From positions 1 to 39,109 of the forward strand of contig NZ_JAQSDC010000014.1 in the NCBI RefSeq assembly GCF_029945705.1: a stretch of 39,109 bases of DNA, written 5' to 3'. Each line of letters begins with the position of its first letter. The first letter of the stretch is position 1. Below the pieces are notes generated by a model. That model had not been told where the DNA came from, searched no databases, and saw only the letters and a program-made list of their open reading frames with translations. A program made the position numbers and the translations under genes. This DNA comes from Methylotenera sp. Lineage in GTDB: Bacteria > Pseudomonadota > Gammaproteobacteria > Burkholderiales > Methylophilaceae. Shown piece by piece: positions 16,384 through 25,248 of this stretch.

Positions 16384-17130
16384 ATGAACGATAATCAACT
16401 TTTACGTTACAGCCGTCACATCCTTCTTTCTCAAATCAATTATGAAGGTCAAGATAAACTTGTTAATAGCCATGCGCTGATCGTCGGTGCGGGTGGTTTG
16501 GGTTCTCCTGTGGCTTTGTATTTAGCTGCGAGTGGCGTTGGCACATTGACCATTTGTGATTTTGATGTGGTGGATTTGACTAATTTGCAGCGTCAGATTA
16601 TTCATACCACGCCAAGCGTAGGCATTAACAAAGCTGTTTCTGCGCAGCAATCTATTTATGAGATTAACCCTGAAGTCATGGTAAAAACCATACAGCAAAA
16701 ATCTACTGAAGATGATTTTGCGGCATTGGTGGCGCAAGCGGATGTGGTGATTGATTGTAGTGATAATTTTGCCACACGCTATACTTTAAACAGACTTTGC
16801 GTGAAGTTGAAGAAGCCGCTTGTTTCAGGCGCTGCGCTTGGTTTTGAGGGGCAAATCACAGTTTACGATATGCGTTCAGTGAGCAGCCCATGCTATCACT
16901 GTTTATTCCCTGATAATGGCGAAGATACCGATTTGCGCTGTGCGACTAATGGTGTGTTTGCGCCGTTAGTGGGCATGATAGGCACCACGCAAGCTGCTGA
17001 GGCTTTAAAGCTTTTGATGGGCATTGGTGAGAGTTTGCAAGGGCGCTTATTGCTACTTGATGCACTTGCCATGGAATGGCGAACAATCAAGCTGAGTAAA
17101 GACCCCGCTTGTATTGTCTGCGGCGCTTAA
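16384..17130 (+). CDS. moeB: MoeB/ThiF/HesA-family adenylyltransferase
   Basis: E1-like enzyme that adenylates the C-terminal Gly-Gly of a ubiquitin-like sulfur carrier (MoaD or ThiS), preparing it for thiocarboxylation in molybdopterin or thiamine synthesis. It has nucleotide loop GAGGLGSP (35-42), acidic residues in CDFDVVDLTNLQRQ (58-71), zinc ligands Cys170/Cys173 (CYHC) and Cys243/Cys246 (CIVC), and Cys186 at the MoeB catalytic-cysteine position. At 248 aa it has no rhodanese tail, so sulfur must come from a separate donor. MoeB and ThiF cannot be told apart here. It starts 5 bp after the pseudopilin gene, so read-through from the pilus operon is likely. The left repeat arm begins on its stop codon. 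Confidence 0.88.
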   Translation: MNDNQLLRYSRHILLSQINYEGQDKLVNSHALIVGAGGLGSPVALYLAASGVGTLTICDFDVVDLTNLQRQIIHTTPSVGINKAVSAQQSIYEINPEVMVKTIQQKSTEDDFAALVAQADVVIDCSDNFATRYTLNRLCVKLKKPLVSGAALGFEGQITVYDMRSVSSPCYHCLFPDNGEDTDLRCATNGVFAPLVGMIGTTQAAEALKLLMGIGESLQGRLLLLDALAMEWRTIKLSKDPACIVCGA

Positions 17131-17169
17131 TTCCCTCCCACTTTAAGGGGGAGGGTTAGGGTGGGGGTA
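17129..17169 (+). repeat. Left 41-bp inverted repeat of the DUF559 cassette
   Basis: This arm reads AATTCCCTCCCACTTTAAGG, then a G-rich half ending GGGTGGGGGTA. It is a perfect 41-bp inverted copy of 17591-17631. It starts on the last two bases of the moeB stop codon, so the element abuts that gene without disrupting it. Confidence 0.9.
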
Positions 17170-17229
17170 GATAAGTCCACCAAAAAACATCACAACAGTT
17201 AGCTCATACTAAATTCACACTGTTTATTC

Positions 17230-17604
17230 ATGCAAAGACTGCCGCAACACACCAAAGATTTTTCTCGTCAACTCCGTGCCGAGATGACTGATGCTGAAAA
17301 GCATTTATGGCAACGCCTCAGAATGAAGCAGTTGGGCGTAAAGTTTAGACGTCAACATCCAGCAGGTAGATATATTTTAGATTTTGCGTGCGTTGACGCA
17401 GCATTAGCAATTGAAATTGATGGCGGTCAACATAATGAAATGCAAATTGAAGATCACTTACGCAGTGAGTGGCTTAAAGATCATGGCTGGAAAGTATTGA
17501 GATTTTGGAATAATGAGGTGTTGCAAAATATAGAGGGGGTTTTGCAAGTGATTTTGCAATCGATAAACGAGAGTGATTCTGGAAACGTGTTACCCCCACC
17601 CTAA
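17230..17604 (+). CDS. DUF559 (Vsr-like) endonuclease-fold protein
   Basis: A 124-aa DUF559 protein, related to very-short-patch-repair nucleases with a PD-(D/E)xK-like fold. The diagnostic stretch runs from about 30 to 105: LRMKQLGVKFRRQHPAGRYI, then LDFACVDAALAIEIDGGQH, and finally GWKVLRFWNNEVL. Probable metal ligands are the Asp of YILDF and Glu/Asp of EIDGGQH. The protein ends VLPPP, and these last codons and the stop at 17602-17604 lie inside the right 41-bp inverted repeat, so gene and repeat form one unit. Biological role of DUF559 proteins is unsettled; a link to repeat mobility or to DNA repair is inference. No strong ribosome site is visible before ATG 17230. Confidence 0.88.
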   Translation: MQRLPQHTKDFSRQLRAEMTDAEKHLWQRLRMKQLGVKFRRQHPAGRYILDFACVDAALAIEIDGGQHNEMQIEDHLRSEWLKDHGWKVLRFWNNEVLQNIEGVLQVILQSINESDSGNVLPPP

Positions 17605-17631
17605 CCCTCCCCCTTAAAGTGGGAGGGAATT
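17591..17631 (-). repeat. Right 41-bp inverted repeat of the DUF559 cassette
   Basis: Exact reverse complement of 17129-17169 (41 of 41 positions by eye). It encodes the Pro-rich last residues and stop codon of the DUF559 protein. Outside the repeats no target-site duplication is evident. The same arm type recurs at 7595-7698 and, as a partial half-arm, at 17672-17691. Confidence 0.9.
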
Positions 17632-17671
17632 GAAAATGGCAAAGTGCCGCATTTAACAACGCTGCTAAAAT

Positions 17672-17691
17672 CTCCTCAAAAGGGAGGGAAC
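17672..17691 (-). repeat. Partial relic of the same repeat arm
   Basis: Reversed, this 20-mer reads GTTCCCTCCCTTTTGAGGAG. It shares the TTCCCTCCC opening and the T-rich then G-rich order of the 41-bp arms, but lacks the second half. It sits between the DUF559 cassette and the 3' end of the SPFH gene. It may be a decayed copy; chance similarity is possible. Confidence 0.35.
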
Positions 17692-17698
17692 TTAGAGG

Positions 17699-18541
17699 CT
17701 ATTTACCGCCTACCAAGCTTTTAACGGCACTGACTAAATCACCTGGCATGACGACAATTTTGCTGTTTCCAGAAGTCGACATTTTTTCTAAAGCGTGAAT
17801 ATAACGGTCACCTAGCAAGAACATGGCTGAAGCATTGTTTTCTTTAATGGCTTCTGTAATGAATTTGATTGATTCCGCTGAGGCTTTTGCAGCCACCATT
17901 TGCGCTTCGGCATCTTTACGCGCAGCTTCTAAGCGCGCTTCGGCGTTTAATATCAGCGATTGTTTTGCGCCTTCTGCTTCTGTTACCACGGCAACACGTT
18001 CACGTTCTGCGGCAGCTTGTCTTTCCATCGCGTCTTGCATATTGGGTGAAGGTTTAATGTCTTGAATCTCGACTGATTTTACAGTTAAGCCCCAATCTTG
18101 CGCTTCATCGGCAATGGCTTCTTTTAGCTCTGCTTTAATACGGTCACGTGAAGTGAGTGCTTGGTTTAAATCCATGCCACCAATGATTGAACGCAAGCTT
18201 GTTTGCACCATATTACGCATGGCTTCTCTAAAATTCTCAATGCCGTACACCGCGCGCTCAACATCAGACACACGAATAAAAGCAATGGCATTTGCCAATA
18301 TTACAGCGTTGTCGCGAGTAATCACTTCTTGCTCAGGTACATCTAAAATAATGTCTTTGGTCGTAACTTTATAGCTTACTTTAGTGAACACAGGGTTAAT
18401 TACATGTAAGCCTGGGCTGAGCACGCCTGCAAATTTACCAAGGCGTTCTACAACCCATTCTTCACCTTGAGGAACAATGCGTACGCCCTTAATAATGGCG
18501 ACAATTACTAAAAATATCAGTACAAAACTAAACGTGGTCAT
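17699..18541 (-). CDS. qmcA: SPFH/Band 7 paraslipin, QmcA-like
   Basis: Membrane-anchored SPFH protein expected to form large oligomeric cages in the inner membrane. It has an N-terminal hydrophobic helix (about 4-20) and then the paraslipin opening VPQGEEWVVERLGKFAGVLSP. The Band 7 domain covers about 25-175 (TRDNAVILANAIAFIRV), followed by an Ala/Glu-rich coiled coil (about 180-235). The C-terminus LLGDRYIHALEKMSTSGNSK is also typical. Length 280 aa is normal. AGGAAAA before the ATG is a good ribosome site. It lies downstream of an NfeD-family gene with a 63-bp gap; SPFH-NfeD pairing is a widespread conserved arrangement (as in E. coli qmcA-ybbJ) and supports both calls. Confidence 0.92.
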   Translation of the reverse strand: MTTFSFVLIFLVIVAIIKGVRIVPQGEEWVVERLGKFAGVLSPGLHVINPVFTKVSYKVTTKDIILDVPEQEVITRDNAVILANAIAFIRVSDVERAVYGIENFREAMRNMVQTSLRSIIGGMDLNQALTSRDRIKAELKEAIADEAQDWGLTVKSVEIQDIKPSPNMQDAMERQAAAERERVAVVTEAEGAKQSLILNAEARLEAARKDAEAQMVAAKASAESIKFITEAIKENNASAMFLLGDRYIHALEKMSTSGNSKIVVMPGDLVSAVKSLVGGK

Positions 18542-18604
18542 AGTGTTTTCCTAACACGGGGTTTTAAGATTAATCTATTTAAGATAAATTAAGATGAAGT
18601 GAAG

Positions 18605-19045
18605 TTACTTTTTTGAAATTTTTAATGCATTTCCAACAACGGCCACTACGCTTGCATCACTGCCAGACTCAATCGTTTCGTCGGCAATGGCTGTCCATTC
18701 GCGGCTGCCCATTAAGCCTTGCGCGAAGCGAATTTTACCATTTTGCTTGAGGCTGGCTGTTTCTATCACAGTGCCTACCCGTCCGATTTCCTCACCTTGT
18801 GATTGACCAACGCGGCTATTGGTAGAGGTTTTTTTGTAATTAATACGCCATATGGCTAGTGAGCTTAAAGATAAAACTGCAAAAGCGGCATATTGTATAG
18901 CCTCGGATGTATTGGGAAAAAACCACATGATGAGCGCGACACACAAGGCCGCAACGCCAAACCACAGCACATAAAAAGTGCCGGTTGCCATTTCAACTGC
19001 AAGTAGTATGATTCCTATCGCAGCCCACATCCACATTGGGTCCAT
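18605..19045 (-). CDS. NfeD-family membrane protein (YbbJ-like)
   Basis: A 146-aa short NfeD protein with hydrophobic segments at about 5-25, 27-45 and 52-68. A soluble OB-fold-like domain at about 80-146 carries the family pattern GRVGTVIE...GKIRFAQGLMGSREWTA. NfeD proteins partner SPFH/stomatin proteins in the membrane, and the SPFH gene follows on the same strand. AAGGAAAATC immediately precedes ATG 19045. The 172-bp divergent spacer to the photolyase-like gene should hold its promoter, but I see no strong match. Confidence 0.88.
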   Translation of the reverse strand: MDPMWMWAAIGIILLAVEMATGTFYVLWFGVAALCVALIMWFFPNTSEAIQYAAFAVLSLSSLAIWRINYKKTSTNSRVGQSQGEEIGRVGTVIETASLKQNGKIRFAQGLMGSREWTAIADETIESGSDASVVAVVGNALKISKK

Positions 19046-19217
19046 GATGATTTTCCTTGGTGATTTTACATTAAATAGTAAATGATTCTTAACCTAGTAT
19101 TTTGCTGCATTATCGATAAAAATTGATGCTGTTTTTATAATAATGCCGCTTAAAAATAGCCTATATCAATAACGCTAATAAATAGTACACTAACATAAAT
19201 TAGATGGAAATTACTCA

Positions 19218-20462
19218 ATGAGACCCGCACAAAAATTGATCATCCCGAAAGATAGAAACGAGCGCTTACATTATATTAAGCGAATATTTTCGGATGCTAA
19301 AGGTGCCGACTTACAGGCTGATTGGGCTGGTGGTCGTTTTAGCGCGTTGAACAAACTCAATAGTATTGATGCAGTGGCTTACGACAGAAACCGTAATTTT
19401 TTAAACGGTGCGGTGACGCATTTGTCACCGTATTTACGGCACGGCTGCGTCACCTTGAATGAAGCTTACGAGTTCATCAAAAGGCGCTTTGATACAAGCG
19501 CAGACAAACTTGTGTATGAACTTGCGTGGCGCGATTACTGGCGGCAAGTGTGGTTTAGCGAAGGCAATGCAATCTATAGCGACATGGAGCCTGCTAAAGT
19601 AGCTATTGGTCATGCGCCCCTGAGTGATGATATTCGCCAAGGTAAAACGGGTTTGCCATGTATGGATGGCTTTATCAATGATGATTTATTGGCTACGGGA
19701 TATGTGCATAATCATCCTCGCATGTGGCTTGCTAGTTACATTGTGCATCACAGAAAAGTAGACTGGCGGGCTGCAGCTGATTGGTTTGAAGAGCATTTGA
19801 TTGACGGCGATATTGCGAGCAACCATCTTTCATGGCAATGGGTTGCTTCAACCTTTAGCTCTAAGCCTTATTTTTTTAATAAAGAAAATCTCAGTCGTTA
19901 CACTGGCGGAAAATATTGCGCCAACTGTCATGTGCAATGCCCATTTGACGGCAGTTATGAAGCTTTGAACGATAAATTGTTTAATCAAACATTAGTGCCT
20001 ATTGCAAAAAAATACGTACTGCCGCCTTTACCCAGAAACACAGTTTCTCACTACCCAACCAAGGCAATATTTGTGCATGATGAAATGTTGTCATCCGCAC
20101 ATGCTTTGCTGCAAAAACCTTTTCCTAAGATTTTTGTGTTCGACCCACACTTACATGGCACATGGTCGCTCAATCGATTGCAGTTTGTGGCTGACTGCCT
20201 AAGTGAGATGGAGGTCGTAGAGGTTTGGGTGGGCGATACTTATGAAGTTTTGATGCAAAAAGGTATTGGTCAGCTGATTACGCAAGATACGCCCTATCTT
20301 AAAGTAAAAGAGCTATTATCCCCATTCGTGCCAGACTGGCAGCCAGTGGCTAAGTTCGTCAATGTTGAAATCAGTGAAAAGCGCTTAAAACGTTTTTCTC
20401 GTTATTGGGAAAAAGTAGGGCCTTTGGTGTTAAGCGGTACAGCAAGCGATAAGCAATCATAA
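19218..20462 (+). CDS. Photolyase/cryptochrome-family protein with FAD domain first
   Basis: Residues about 50-225 match the helical FAD-binding domain of photolyases: THLSPYLRHG, ELAWRDYWRQ, GKTGLPCMDGFINDDLLATG, YVHNHPRMWLASYIVHHRKV, DWRAAADWFEEHLIDGDIAS and NHLSWQWVAST. In normal photolyases this domain follows an alpha/beta antenna domain, yet here only about 45 residues precede it. A Rossmann-like alpha/beta segment instead comes afterwards (about 282-385, AIFVHDEML...KIFVFDPHL...LQFVADCL...EVWVGD). A cysteine cluster, C234-x2-C237-x3-C241, links the two. Light-driven DNA repair or photoreception is plausible but unproven. Length 414 aa. The lemA-like gene follows 36 bp later and may be co-transcribed. 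Confidence 0.82.
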   Translation: MRPAQKLIIPKDRNERLHYIKRIFSDAKGADLQADWAGGRFSALNKLNSIDAVAYDRNRNFLNGAVTHLSPYLRHGCVTLNEAYEFIKRRFDTSADKLVYELAWRDYWRQVWFSEGNAIYSDMEPAKVAIGHAPLSDDIRQGKTGLPCMDGFINDDLLATGYVHNHPRMWLASYIVHHRKVDWRAAADWFEEHLIDGDIASNHLSWQWVASTFSSKPYFFNKENLSRYTGGKYCANCHVQCPFDGSYEALNDKLFNQTLVPIAKKYVLPPLPRNTVSHYPTKAIFVHDEMLSSAHALLQKPFPKIFVFDPHLHGTWSLNRLQFVADCLSEMEVVEVWVGDTYEVLMQKGIGQLITQDTPYLKVKELLSPFVPDWQPVAKFVNVEISEKRLKRFSRYWEKVGPLVLSGTASDKQS

Positions 20463-20498
20463 CAATAAAGTCATATTCATAAAAATAAGGGGAGCTTG

Positions 20499-21059
20499 AT
20501 GATATTTTGGGTAATTGTAGCGGTGGTAGCTGTGTATTTTGTGATGACGTATAACAGCTTGGTCAGCATTAAAAGTAATGTAGAAAAAGCTTGGGCGAAT
20601 ATTGATGTGTTGCTTAAACAGCGTAATGACGAGCTGCCGAAGCTAATTGATACATGCAAGGCTTACATGACGCACGAAGCGCAAACGCTAGAGAGAGTTA
20701 TTCAAGCGCGGATGGGTATCGATGCCGCACGTCAAATGCACGATGTGGCAGGGTTAAGTAAAGCTGAGTCAGCCCTGAGTAGCAGTTTGGGTGGATTGTT
20801 CGCGGTAGCAGAAAATTATCCCGATTTAAAAGCTGATCAAACATTTATTAACTTGCAGCAGCGTATTACTGGCCTAGAAAATCAAATAGCTGATAGGCGC
20901 GAGTTTTATAATGACTCTGTGAATAATAATAACGTCAGAATTAAGCAGTTTCCAGATGTCATTGTGGCGAGTTTGCTTGGTTTTGAACGAGCAGAAATGT
21001 TGAAATTTTCACATGCGGAATTGGAGGATGTGGATGTAAGTGCGCGCTTTAAAAGCTAG
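20499..21059 (+). CDS. lemA: LemA-family membrane protein
   Basis: A 186-aa LemA protein. One N-terminal transmembrane helix (about 2-17) is followed by the family hallmark YNSLVSIKSNVEKAWANIDV and LLKQRNDELPKLID. A long helical bundle comes next, with AVAENYPDLKADQTF and YNDSVNNNNVRIKQFPDVIV. ATG 20499 is preferred over the in-frame TTG at 20496 because AAGGGGAG at 20487-20494 is well spaced for it. LemA's molecular role is unclear. It is often next to a second membrane protein, here the GIDE-domain gene 10 bp downstream. Confidence 0.93.
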   Translation: MIFWVIVAVVAVYFVMTYNSLVSIKSNVEKAWANIDVLLKQRNDELPKLIDTCKAYMTHEAQTLERVIQARMGIDAARQMHDVAGLSKAESALSSSLGGLFAVAENYPDLKADQTFINLQQRITGLENQIADRREFYNDSVNNNNVRIKQFPDVIVASLLGFERAEMLKFSHAELEDVDVSARFKS

Positions 21060-21069
21060 TTAGTTTTTT

Positions 21070-21981
21070 ATGTTTAGAAAATTAAATGGCGCAAGCGTCA
21101 ACTTTGTGACATTGGCCGTGATAGGGGGCATATTATTTGCTGCCTACAAATTGCATGTTAGGCAAGTTGATAGCCAAACATGGTTTGTGTTGTTATCAAT
21201 TGCGCTCATTTTTAGCCTATTTGCTGCCATTTTTAATTATTGGCGCTTACTTAAAATTACAGAGGCGCCAATATCCACAATCGCTGCAGCAGCGCAAGGT
21301 TACATTGAGTTGCATGGCGTTGCAACAACGCTAAAACCTTTCAAAACACCTTATCATGGCATTCCTTGCGTATGGTATCGAGCCTCGGTATACGCTAATC
21401 GCGTTGAGAACCCCTATTCAAAAAAAGTGGTTGATAATAGGCTTTTGGAGTATTCGGAAAGCGATACATTATTTCAATTAAAAGATGAATCTGGCACTTG
21501 TATGGTCAATCCCAATGGGGCTGAAATTATTTTCTTTGAAAAACGTACATTTGTTAAAAATGAACATCGTTATGTAGAGGAATTTTTACCTGCGGGTAAG
21601 CGCTTGTATGTGCTTGGTCAGCTAGATACGAGGCATGATCAAGTTGATAGCGAAGTCATTAACAAAGAAGTACGCAATATTCTGGCAGATCTAAAAACAC
21701 GTCCGCAACAGATGTTAAACCGTTACGACCATAACCGAAATGGCGAAATTGACATGGATGAATGGGAGCTAGCGCGCAAAGATGCTATCCAACAAGCGCA
21801 TGCCAAGTACGCTATGAAAGCGCACACAGGTATTTTTACTTTAGCTCAACCTACAGATAAACATTTTTTTTTAATCTCGGCTCAAGCACCGCATGAGTTA
21901 ACGGCAAGTTACAGAATGTGGGCAATTGTACATTTGCTGATGTTTACGATATTACTTTTAGCTTTTATCAAACTGGCATGA
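21070..21981 (+). CDS. GIDE-domain membrane protein with an EF-hand
   Basis: A 303-aa protein with two N-terminal hydrophobic helices (about 11-26 and 38-57). A GIDE-type domain follows (about 70-200, GYIELHGVATTLKPF, GIPCVWYRASVY and EEFLPAGKRLYVLGQL), and a C-terminal membrane helix lies at about 283-301. GIDE domains are named after a eukaryotic mitochondrial E3 ligase, but this protein has no RING finger, so ligase activity is not implied. A canonical calcium-binding EF-hand loop, DHNRNGEIDMDE, lies at about 218-229, with Asp/Asn at 1, 3 and 5 and Glu at 12. Pairing with lemA suggests a shared envelope role. No clear ribosome site precedes ATG 21070. Confidence 0.8.
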   Translation: MFRKLNGASVNFVTLAVIGGILFAAYKLHVRQVDSQTWFVLLSIALIFSLFAAIFNYWRLLKITEAPISTIAAAAQGYIELHGVATTLKPFKTPYHGIPCVWYRASVYANRVENPYSKKVVDNRLLEYSESDTLFQLKDESGTCMVNPNGAEIIFFEKRTFVKNEHRYVEEFLPAGKRLYVLGQLDTRHDQVDSEVINKEVRNILADLKTRPQQMLNRYDHNRNGEIDMDEWELARKDAIQQAHAKYAMKAHTGIFTLAQPTDKHFFLISAQAPHELTASYRMWAIVHLLMFTILLLAFIKLA

Positions 21982-22020
21982 CCTTTAGGTTGTTTTAGCT
22001 GCAATTACTCCCCTGACTGT

Positions 22021-22049
22021 TCCCCACCACGCGGTTGGTATGGCGGGGA
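22021..22049 (+). other. Hairpin in the valS leader
   Basis: TCCCCACC at 22021-22028 can pair with GGCGGGGA at 22042-22049 (one mismatch), with GC-rich inner pairs around CGCGG. It lies 35-65 bp before the preferred valS start and would bury the more upstream ATG at 22040. No T-box or poly-U run is visible. It could be a weak leader structure or chance. Confidence 0.3.
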
Positions 22050-22084
22050 GTAAATTAGCCCTTGCCTATGTTAAAATGTCGGCT

Positions 22085-24940
22085 ATGAATACTCCAACCC
22101 CCAACCAAGAGCTAGCAAAATCCTTTGACCCTAAAACCATAGAAAGCAAATGGTATGAATTTTGGGAGAGCAAAGGTTATTACGCTGCTGGTTTTAACAA
22201 ACCAACAGAGTCTAATCCTGAAGTTAAAGATAACTTCTGTATCTTATTGCCTCCACCAAACGTCACTGGCACTTTGCACATGGGGCACGGTTTTAATCAA
22301 ACCCTGATGGATGCGCTAACCCGTTATCACCGTATGAAGGGCGATAATACGCTTTGGCAACCAGGTACTGACCATGCAGGTATCGCCACGCAAATAGTGG
22401 TCGAGCGCCAACTTGATGCACAAGGTGTATCGCGCCATGATTTAGGCCGCGAAAAATTCCTCGAAAAAGTGTGGGAGTGGAAAGAATACTCAGGCGGCAC
22501 AATTACTAAGCAAATGCGTAGGCTTGGCACTTCGCCAGATTGGTCACGTGAGCGCTTCACCATGGATGAAGGTTTGAATAAAACCGTCACTGAAACCTTT
22601 GTGCGCTTGTATAACGAAGGACTGATTTATCGCGGCAAACGCTTGGTGAATTGGGATGTGAAATTAGGTACAGCCGTTTCAGATTTAGAAGTAGTGCAAG
22701 AAGAAGAAGACGGCTTTATGTGGCACATCAACTATCCGCTTGCAGATGGTTCAGGCAACTTAACCGTTGCTACAACGCGCCCTGAAACGATGTTGGGCGA
22801 TGTAGCCGTAATGGTGCATCCAGAAGATGAACGCTATGCGCACTTAATTGGACAAAATGTAAAACTACCACTATGCGACCGTGAAATACCGATTATTGCA
22901 GATGATTATGTAGATAAAGAGTTTGGCACTGGCGTAGTTAAAGTGACGCCAGCACATGACTTTAATGACTATGCGGTGGGTCAGCGCCATCAATTGCCGA
23001 TGGTAGAGATTTTGTCATTAGCTGGCTTGGTGAACGAAAATGCACCAGAAAAATATCGCGAATTAACGACTATTGCTGCACGTAAATTAGTGGTGGCTGA
23101 TTTAGAAGAAAATGGCTATTTAGTTAAAACCGATAAACATAAACTCAAGGTGCCAAGAGGCGACCGAACTGGCGTGATTATTGAGCCTATGCTTACAGAC
23201 CAATGGTTTGTCGCCATGAGCAAGCCAACAGAAGATGGTAAAAGCATTACACAAAAAGCATTAGATGTTGTAGCGAGTGGCGAAATCAAGTTTTACCCTG
23301 AAAACTGGGTGAATACTTACAATCAATGGCTCAACAACATTCAAGATTGGTGTATTTCGCGCCAATTATGGTGGGGTCATCAAATCCCTGCTTGGTACTC
23401 CGATGATGGTAAAGTTTATGTGGCAACGGATGAAGCCTCAGCAAAAACTTTAGCCGCCAAAGACGGCTACACAGGCAATTTAGTCCGAGATAACGATGTG
23501 CTCGATACTTGGTATTCAGCTGCTTTATGGCCGTTCTCTACGCTTGATTGGACAGGCGACGAAGCCATTGATGCACAAAACCAAGCTTTGCAACAATACT
23601 TGCCTTCTAGTGTGTTGGTCACAGGTTTCGACATTATTTTCTTCTGGGTGGCGCGTATGGTCATCATGACCAAGCACATCACTGGCAAAATTCCGTTTAA
23701 GCATGTGTATGTGCACGGCTTGATTCGTGATGCAGAAGGCCAAAAAATGTCTAAATCTAAGGGCAACGTGCTTGATCCGATTGATTTGATTGATGGTATT
23801 GGTTTAGATGATTTAATCAAAAAACGCACAACGGGTTTAATGAACCCGAAAGATGCTGAAAAAATCGAGAAGCGCACACGTAAAGAATTCCCAGAAGGCA
23901 TTGCTGCTTATGGTACCGATGCATTGCGCTTTACCTTTGCCGCGCTTGCCAGCCCCGGTCGTGATATTAAGTTCGATTTACAACGTTGTGATGGTTATCG
24001 CAACTTCTGCAATAAATTGTGGAATGCCACACGATTTGTGTTGATGAACACTGAAGGTCAAGATAACGGCTTTGATGCGGCAAGTTGTGGAGAGGGCGGG
24101 CGTAAGTTTAGCCAAGCAGACCGTTGGATTGTGAGCATTTTGCAACGTACAGAAGCTGAGGTAGAAAAAGCGTTTGAAGATTATCGTTTTGATTTAGCCG
24201 CAAAAGCCATTTATGAATTTGTATGGGATGAGTATTGCGACTGGTATTTAGAGCTAGCGAAAGTGCAAATTCAACATGGTGATGATGCTGAAAAGCGTGC
24301 AACACGCCGTACTTTGTTGCGTGTGCTAGAAACAATTTTACGCTTAGCGCACCCTATTATGCCATTTATCACGGAAGAAATTTGGCAAACCATTGCGCCT
24401 ATGACAGGGGTGAAAGATAAGTCGCACGGCGCTAGTATTATGCTAGAAACTTATCCAAAGGCGCAGCTAGATAAGCTAGATGATGTTTCAGAAGATTGGG
24501 TTGCACAGCTTAAGCAAATGGTAGATGCATGTCGCAGTTTACGCGGTGAAATGAACATTTCACCAGCTGCGCGCGTGCCACTGATTGCCACAGGTGATGC
24601 TGAAAAACTGGCTTTGTATGCACCGTATTTAAAGGCATTAGCAAAGTTAGAAGAGGTGGCGATTGTGGCTGATTTACCAGAGGCCGACGCTCCTGTGATG
24701 TTGGTAAACGACTTTAAACTGATGTTGAAAGTAGAGATTGACGTTGCTGTTGAAAAAGAGCGCTTAGGTAAAGAGATTGCAAGGCTAGAAGGTGAAATCA
24801 CTAAAGCCAATGGCAAGTTGAATAACGAGAGCTTTGTAGCGCGCGCACCAGCTAACGTGGTTGAGCAAGAAAAGGCGCGAGTAGCTGAGTTTGGTGCTAA
24901 TTTAGAAAAGCTGCAAAGTCAGTTGGCTAAGTTGGGTTAG
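22085..24940 (+). CDS. valS: Valyl-tRNA synthetase
   Basis: Class I synthetase that charges tRNA-Val and edits mischarged threonine. The HIGH motif is HMGH within [14 protein letters not shown] (about 65-68 from this start). The KMSKS motif is intact in [10 protein letters not shown]. The editing-domain opening [10 protein letters not shown] and the anticodon-binding and C-terminal coiled-coil regions are all present. ATG 22085 gives a normal N-terminus ([14 protein letters not shown] about 14 residues in). ATG 22040 and 22076 are in-frame alternatives, but 22040 lies in a hairpin. Length of about 951 aa is normal and no frameshift is seen. A strong terminator follows 34 bp after the stop. 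Confidence 0.97.
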   Translation: MNTPTPNQELAKSFDPKTIESKWYEFWESKGYYAAGFNKPTESNPEVKDNFCILLPPPNVTGTLHMGHGFNQTLMDALTRYHRMKGDNTLWQPGTDHAGIATQIVVERQLDAQGVSRHDLGREKFLEKVWEWKEYSGGTITKQMRRLGTSPDWSRERFTMDEGLNKTVTETFVRLYNEGLIYRGKRLVNWDVKLGTAVSDLEVVQEEEDGFMWHINYPLADGSGNLTVATTRPETMLGDVAVMVHPEDERYAHLIGQNVKLPLCDREIPIIADDYVDKEFGTGVVKVTPAHDFNDYAVGQRHQLPMVEILSLAGLVNENAPEKYRELTTIAARKLVVADLEENGYLVKTDKHKLKVPRGDRTGVIIEPMLTDQWFVAMSKPTEDGKSITQKALDVVASGEIKFYPENWVNTYNQWLNNIQDWCISRQLWWGHQIPAWYSDDGKVYVATDEASAKTLAAKDGYTGNLVRDNDVLDTWYSAALWPFSTLDWTGDEAIDAQNQALQQYLPSSVLVTGFDIIFFWVARMVIMTKHITGKIPFKHVYVHGLIRDAEGQKMSKSKGNVLDPIDLIDGIGLDDLIKKRTTGLMNPKDAEKIEKRTRKEFPEGIAAYGTDALRFTFAALASPGRDIKFDLQRCDGYRNFCNKLWNATRFVLMNTEGQDNGFDAASCGEGGRKFSQADRWIVSILQRTEAEVEKAFEDYRFDLAAKAIYEFVWDEYCDWYLELAKVQIQHGDDAEKRATRRTLLRVLETILRLAHPIMPFITEEIWQTIAPMTGVKDKSHGASIMLETYPKAQLDKLDDVSEDWVAQLKQMVDACRSLRGEMNISPAARVPLIATGDAEKLALYAPYLKALAKLEEVAIVADLPEADAPVMLVNDFKLMLKVEIDVAVEKERLGKEIARLEGEITKANGKLNNESFVARAPANVVEQEKARVAEFGANLEKLQSQLAKLG

Positions 24941-24974
24941 ATACTAACCTTAAATAGCAAGTAACTAAGAGATG

Positions 24975-25010
24975 TAATTAAAAAGGCGCTGAAAAGCGCC
25001 TTTTTAATTA
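24975..25010. terminator. Bidirectional Rho-independent terminator
   Basis: A perfect 16-bp stem, 24975-24990 paired with 24995-25010, is closed by a GAAA tetraloop. The GC core is AGGCGCT/AGCGCCT. The A-rich 5' flank and T-rich 3' flank make it work in both directions. It lies between the convergent valS and tusA genes. Confidence 0.95.
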
Positions 25011-25014
25011 ACAG

Positions 25015-25248
25015 CTAGTCACTACGCTTTTTGATATAAAAAGTGAAAGTAGTATCTTCTTGGTCAAGCTGCAACAGCTCGTGGCCAGTTTGAACACAGA
25101 ATGCATTAAAGTCTTTCACTGAACCAGGGTCCGTTGAAATGACTTTTAATACTTGTGATGGCTCAACTTCGCTTAGGCCTTTTTTGCAGCGCAAAATGGG
25201 TAATGGGCAGTTCAAGCCTGTGGCATCCACTTCTTTATTGAATTCCAT
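25015..25248 (-). CDS. tusA: TusA-family sulfur carrier
   Basis: A 77-aa TusA/SirA-like protein that carries persulfide sulfur between enzymes. The diagnostic LNCPLPILRCKKGL (13-26) has the active cysteine in the CPxP motif. Its start codon overlaps the stop of the rhodanese gene (TAATG), so the two are translated together, and a rhodanese is a natural sulfur donor or acceptor for TusA. It ends just before the shared terminator. Whether it acts in tRNA thiolation, molybdenum cofactor or another relay cannot be told here. Confidence 0.93.
   Translation of the reverse strand: MEFNKEVDATGLNCPLPILRCKKGLSEVEPSQVLKVISTDPGSVKDFNAFCVQTGHELLQLDQEDTTFTFYIKKRSD

Noticed and set aside
17129-17631. The inverted repeats as a shared terminator for moeB and the SPFH gene
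   Set aside because: The arms are over 400 bp apart, have no loop or T-run, and the right arm is partly coding.
22040-22084. Upstream ATG as the valS start
   Set aside because: It falls in a GC-rich hairpin, has no ribosome site, and the extra residues are not needed for a normal ValS N-terminus.
23467-23901. 144-codon minus-strand open frame inside valS
   Set aside because: It is antisense to conserved catalytic sequence including KMSKS, and no family is recognised.
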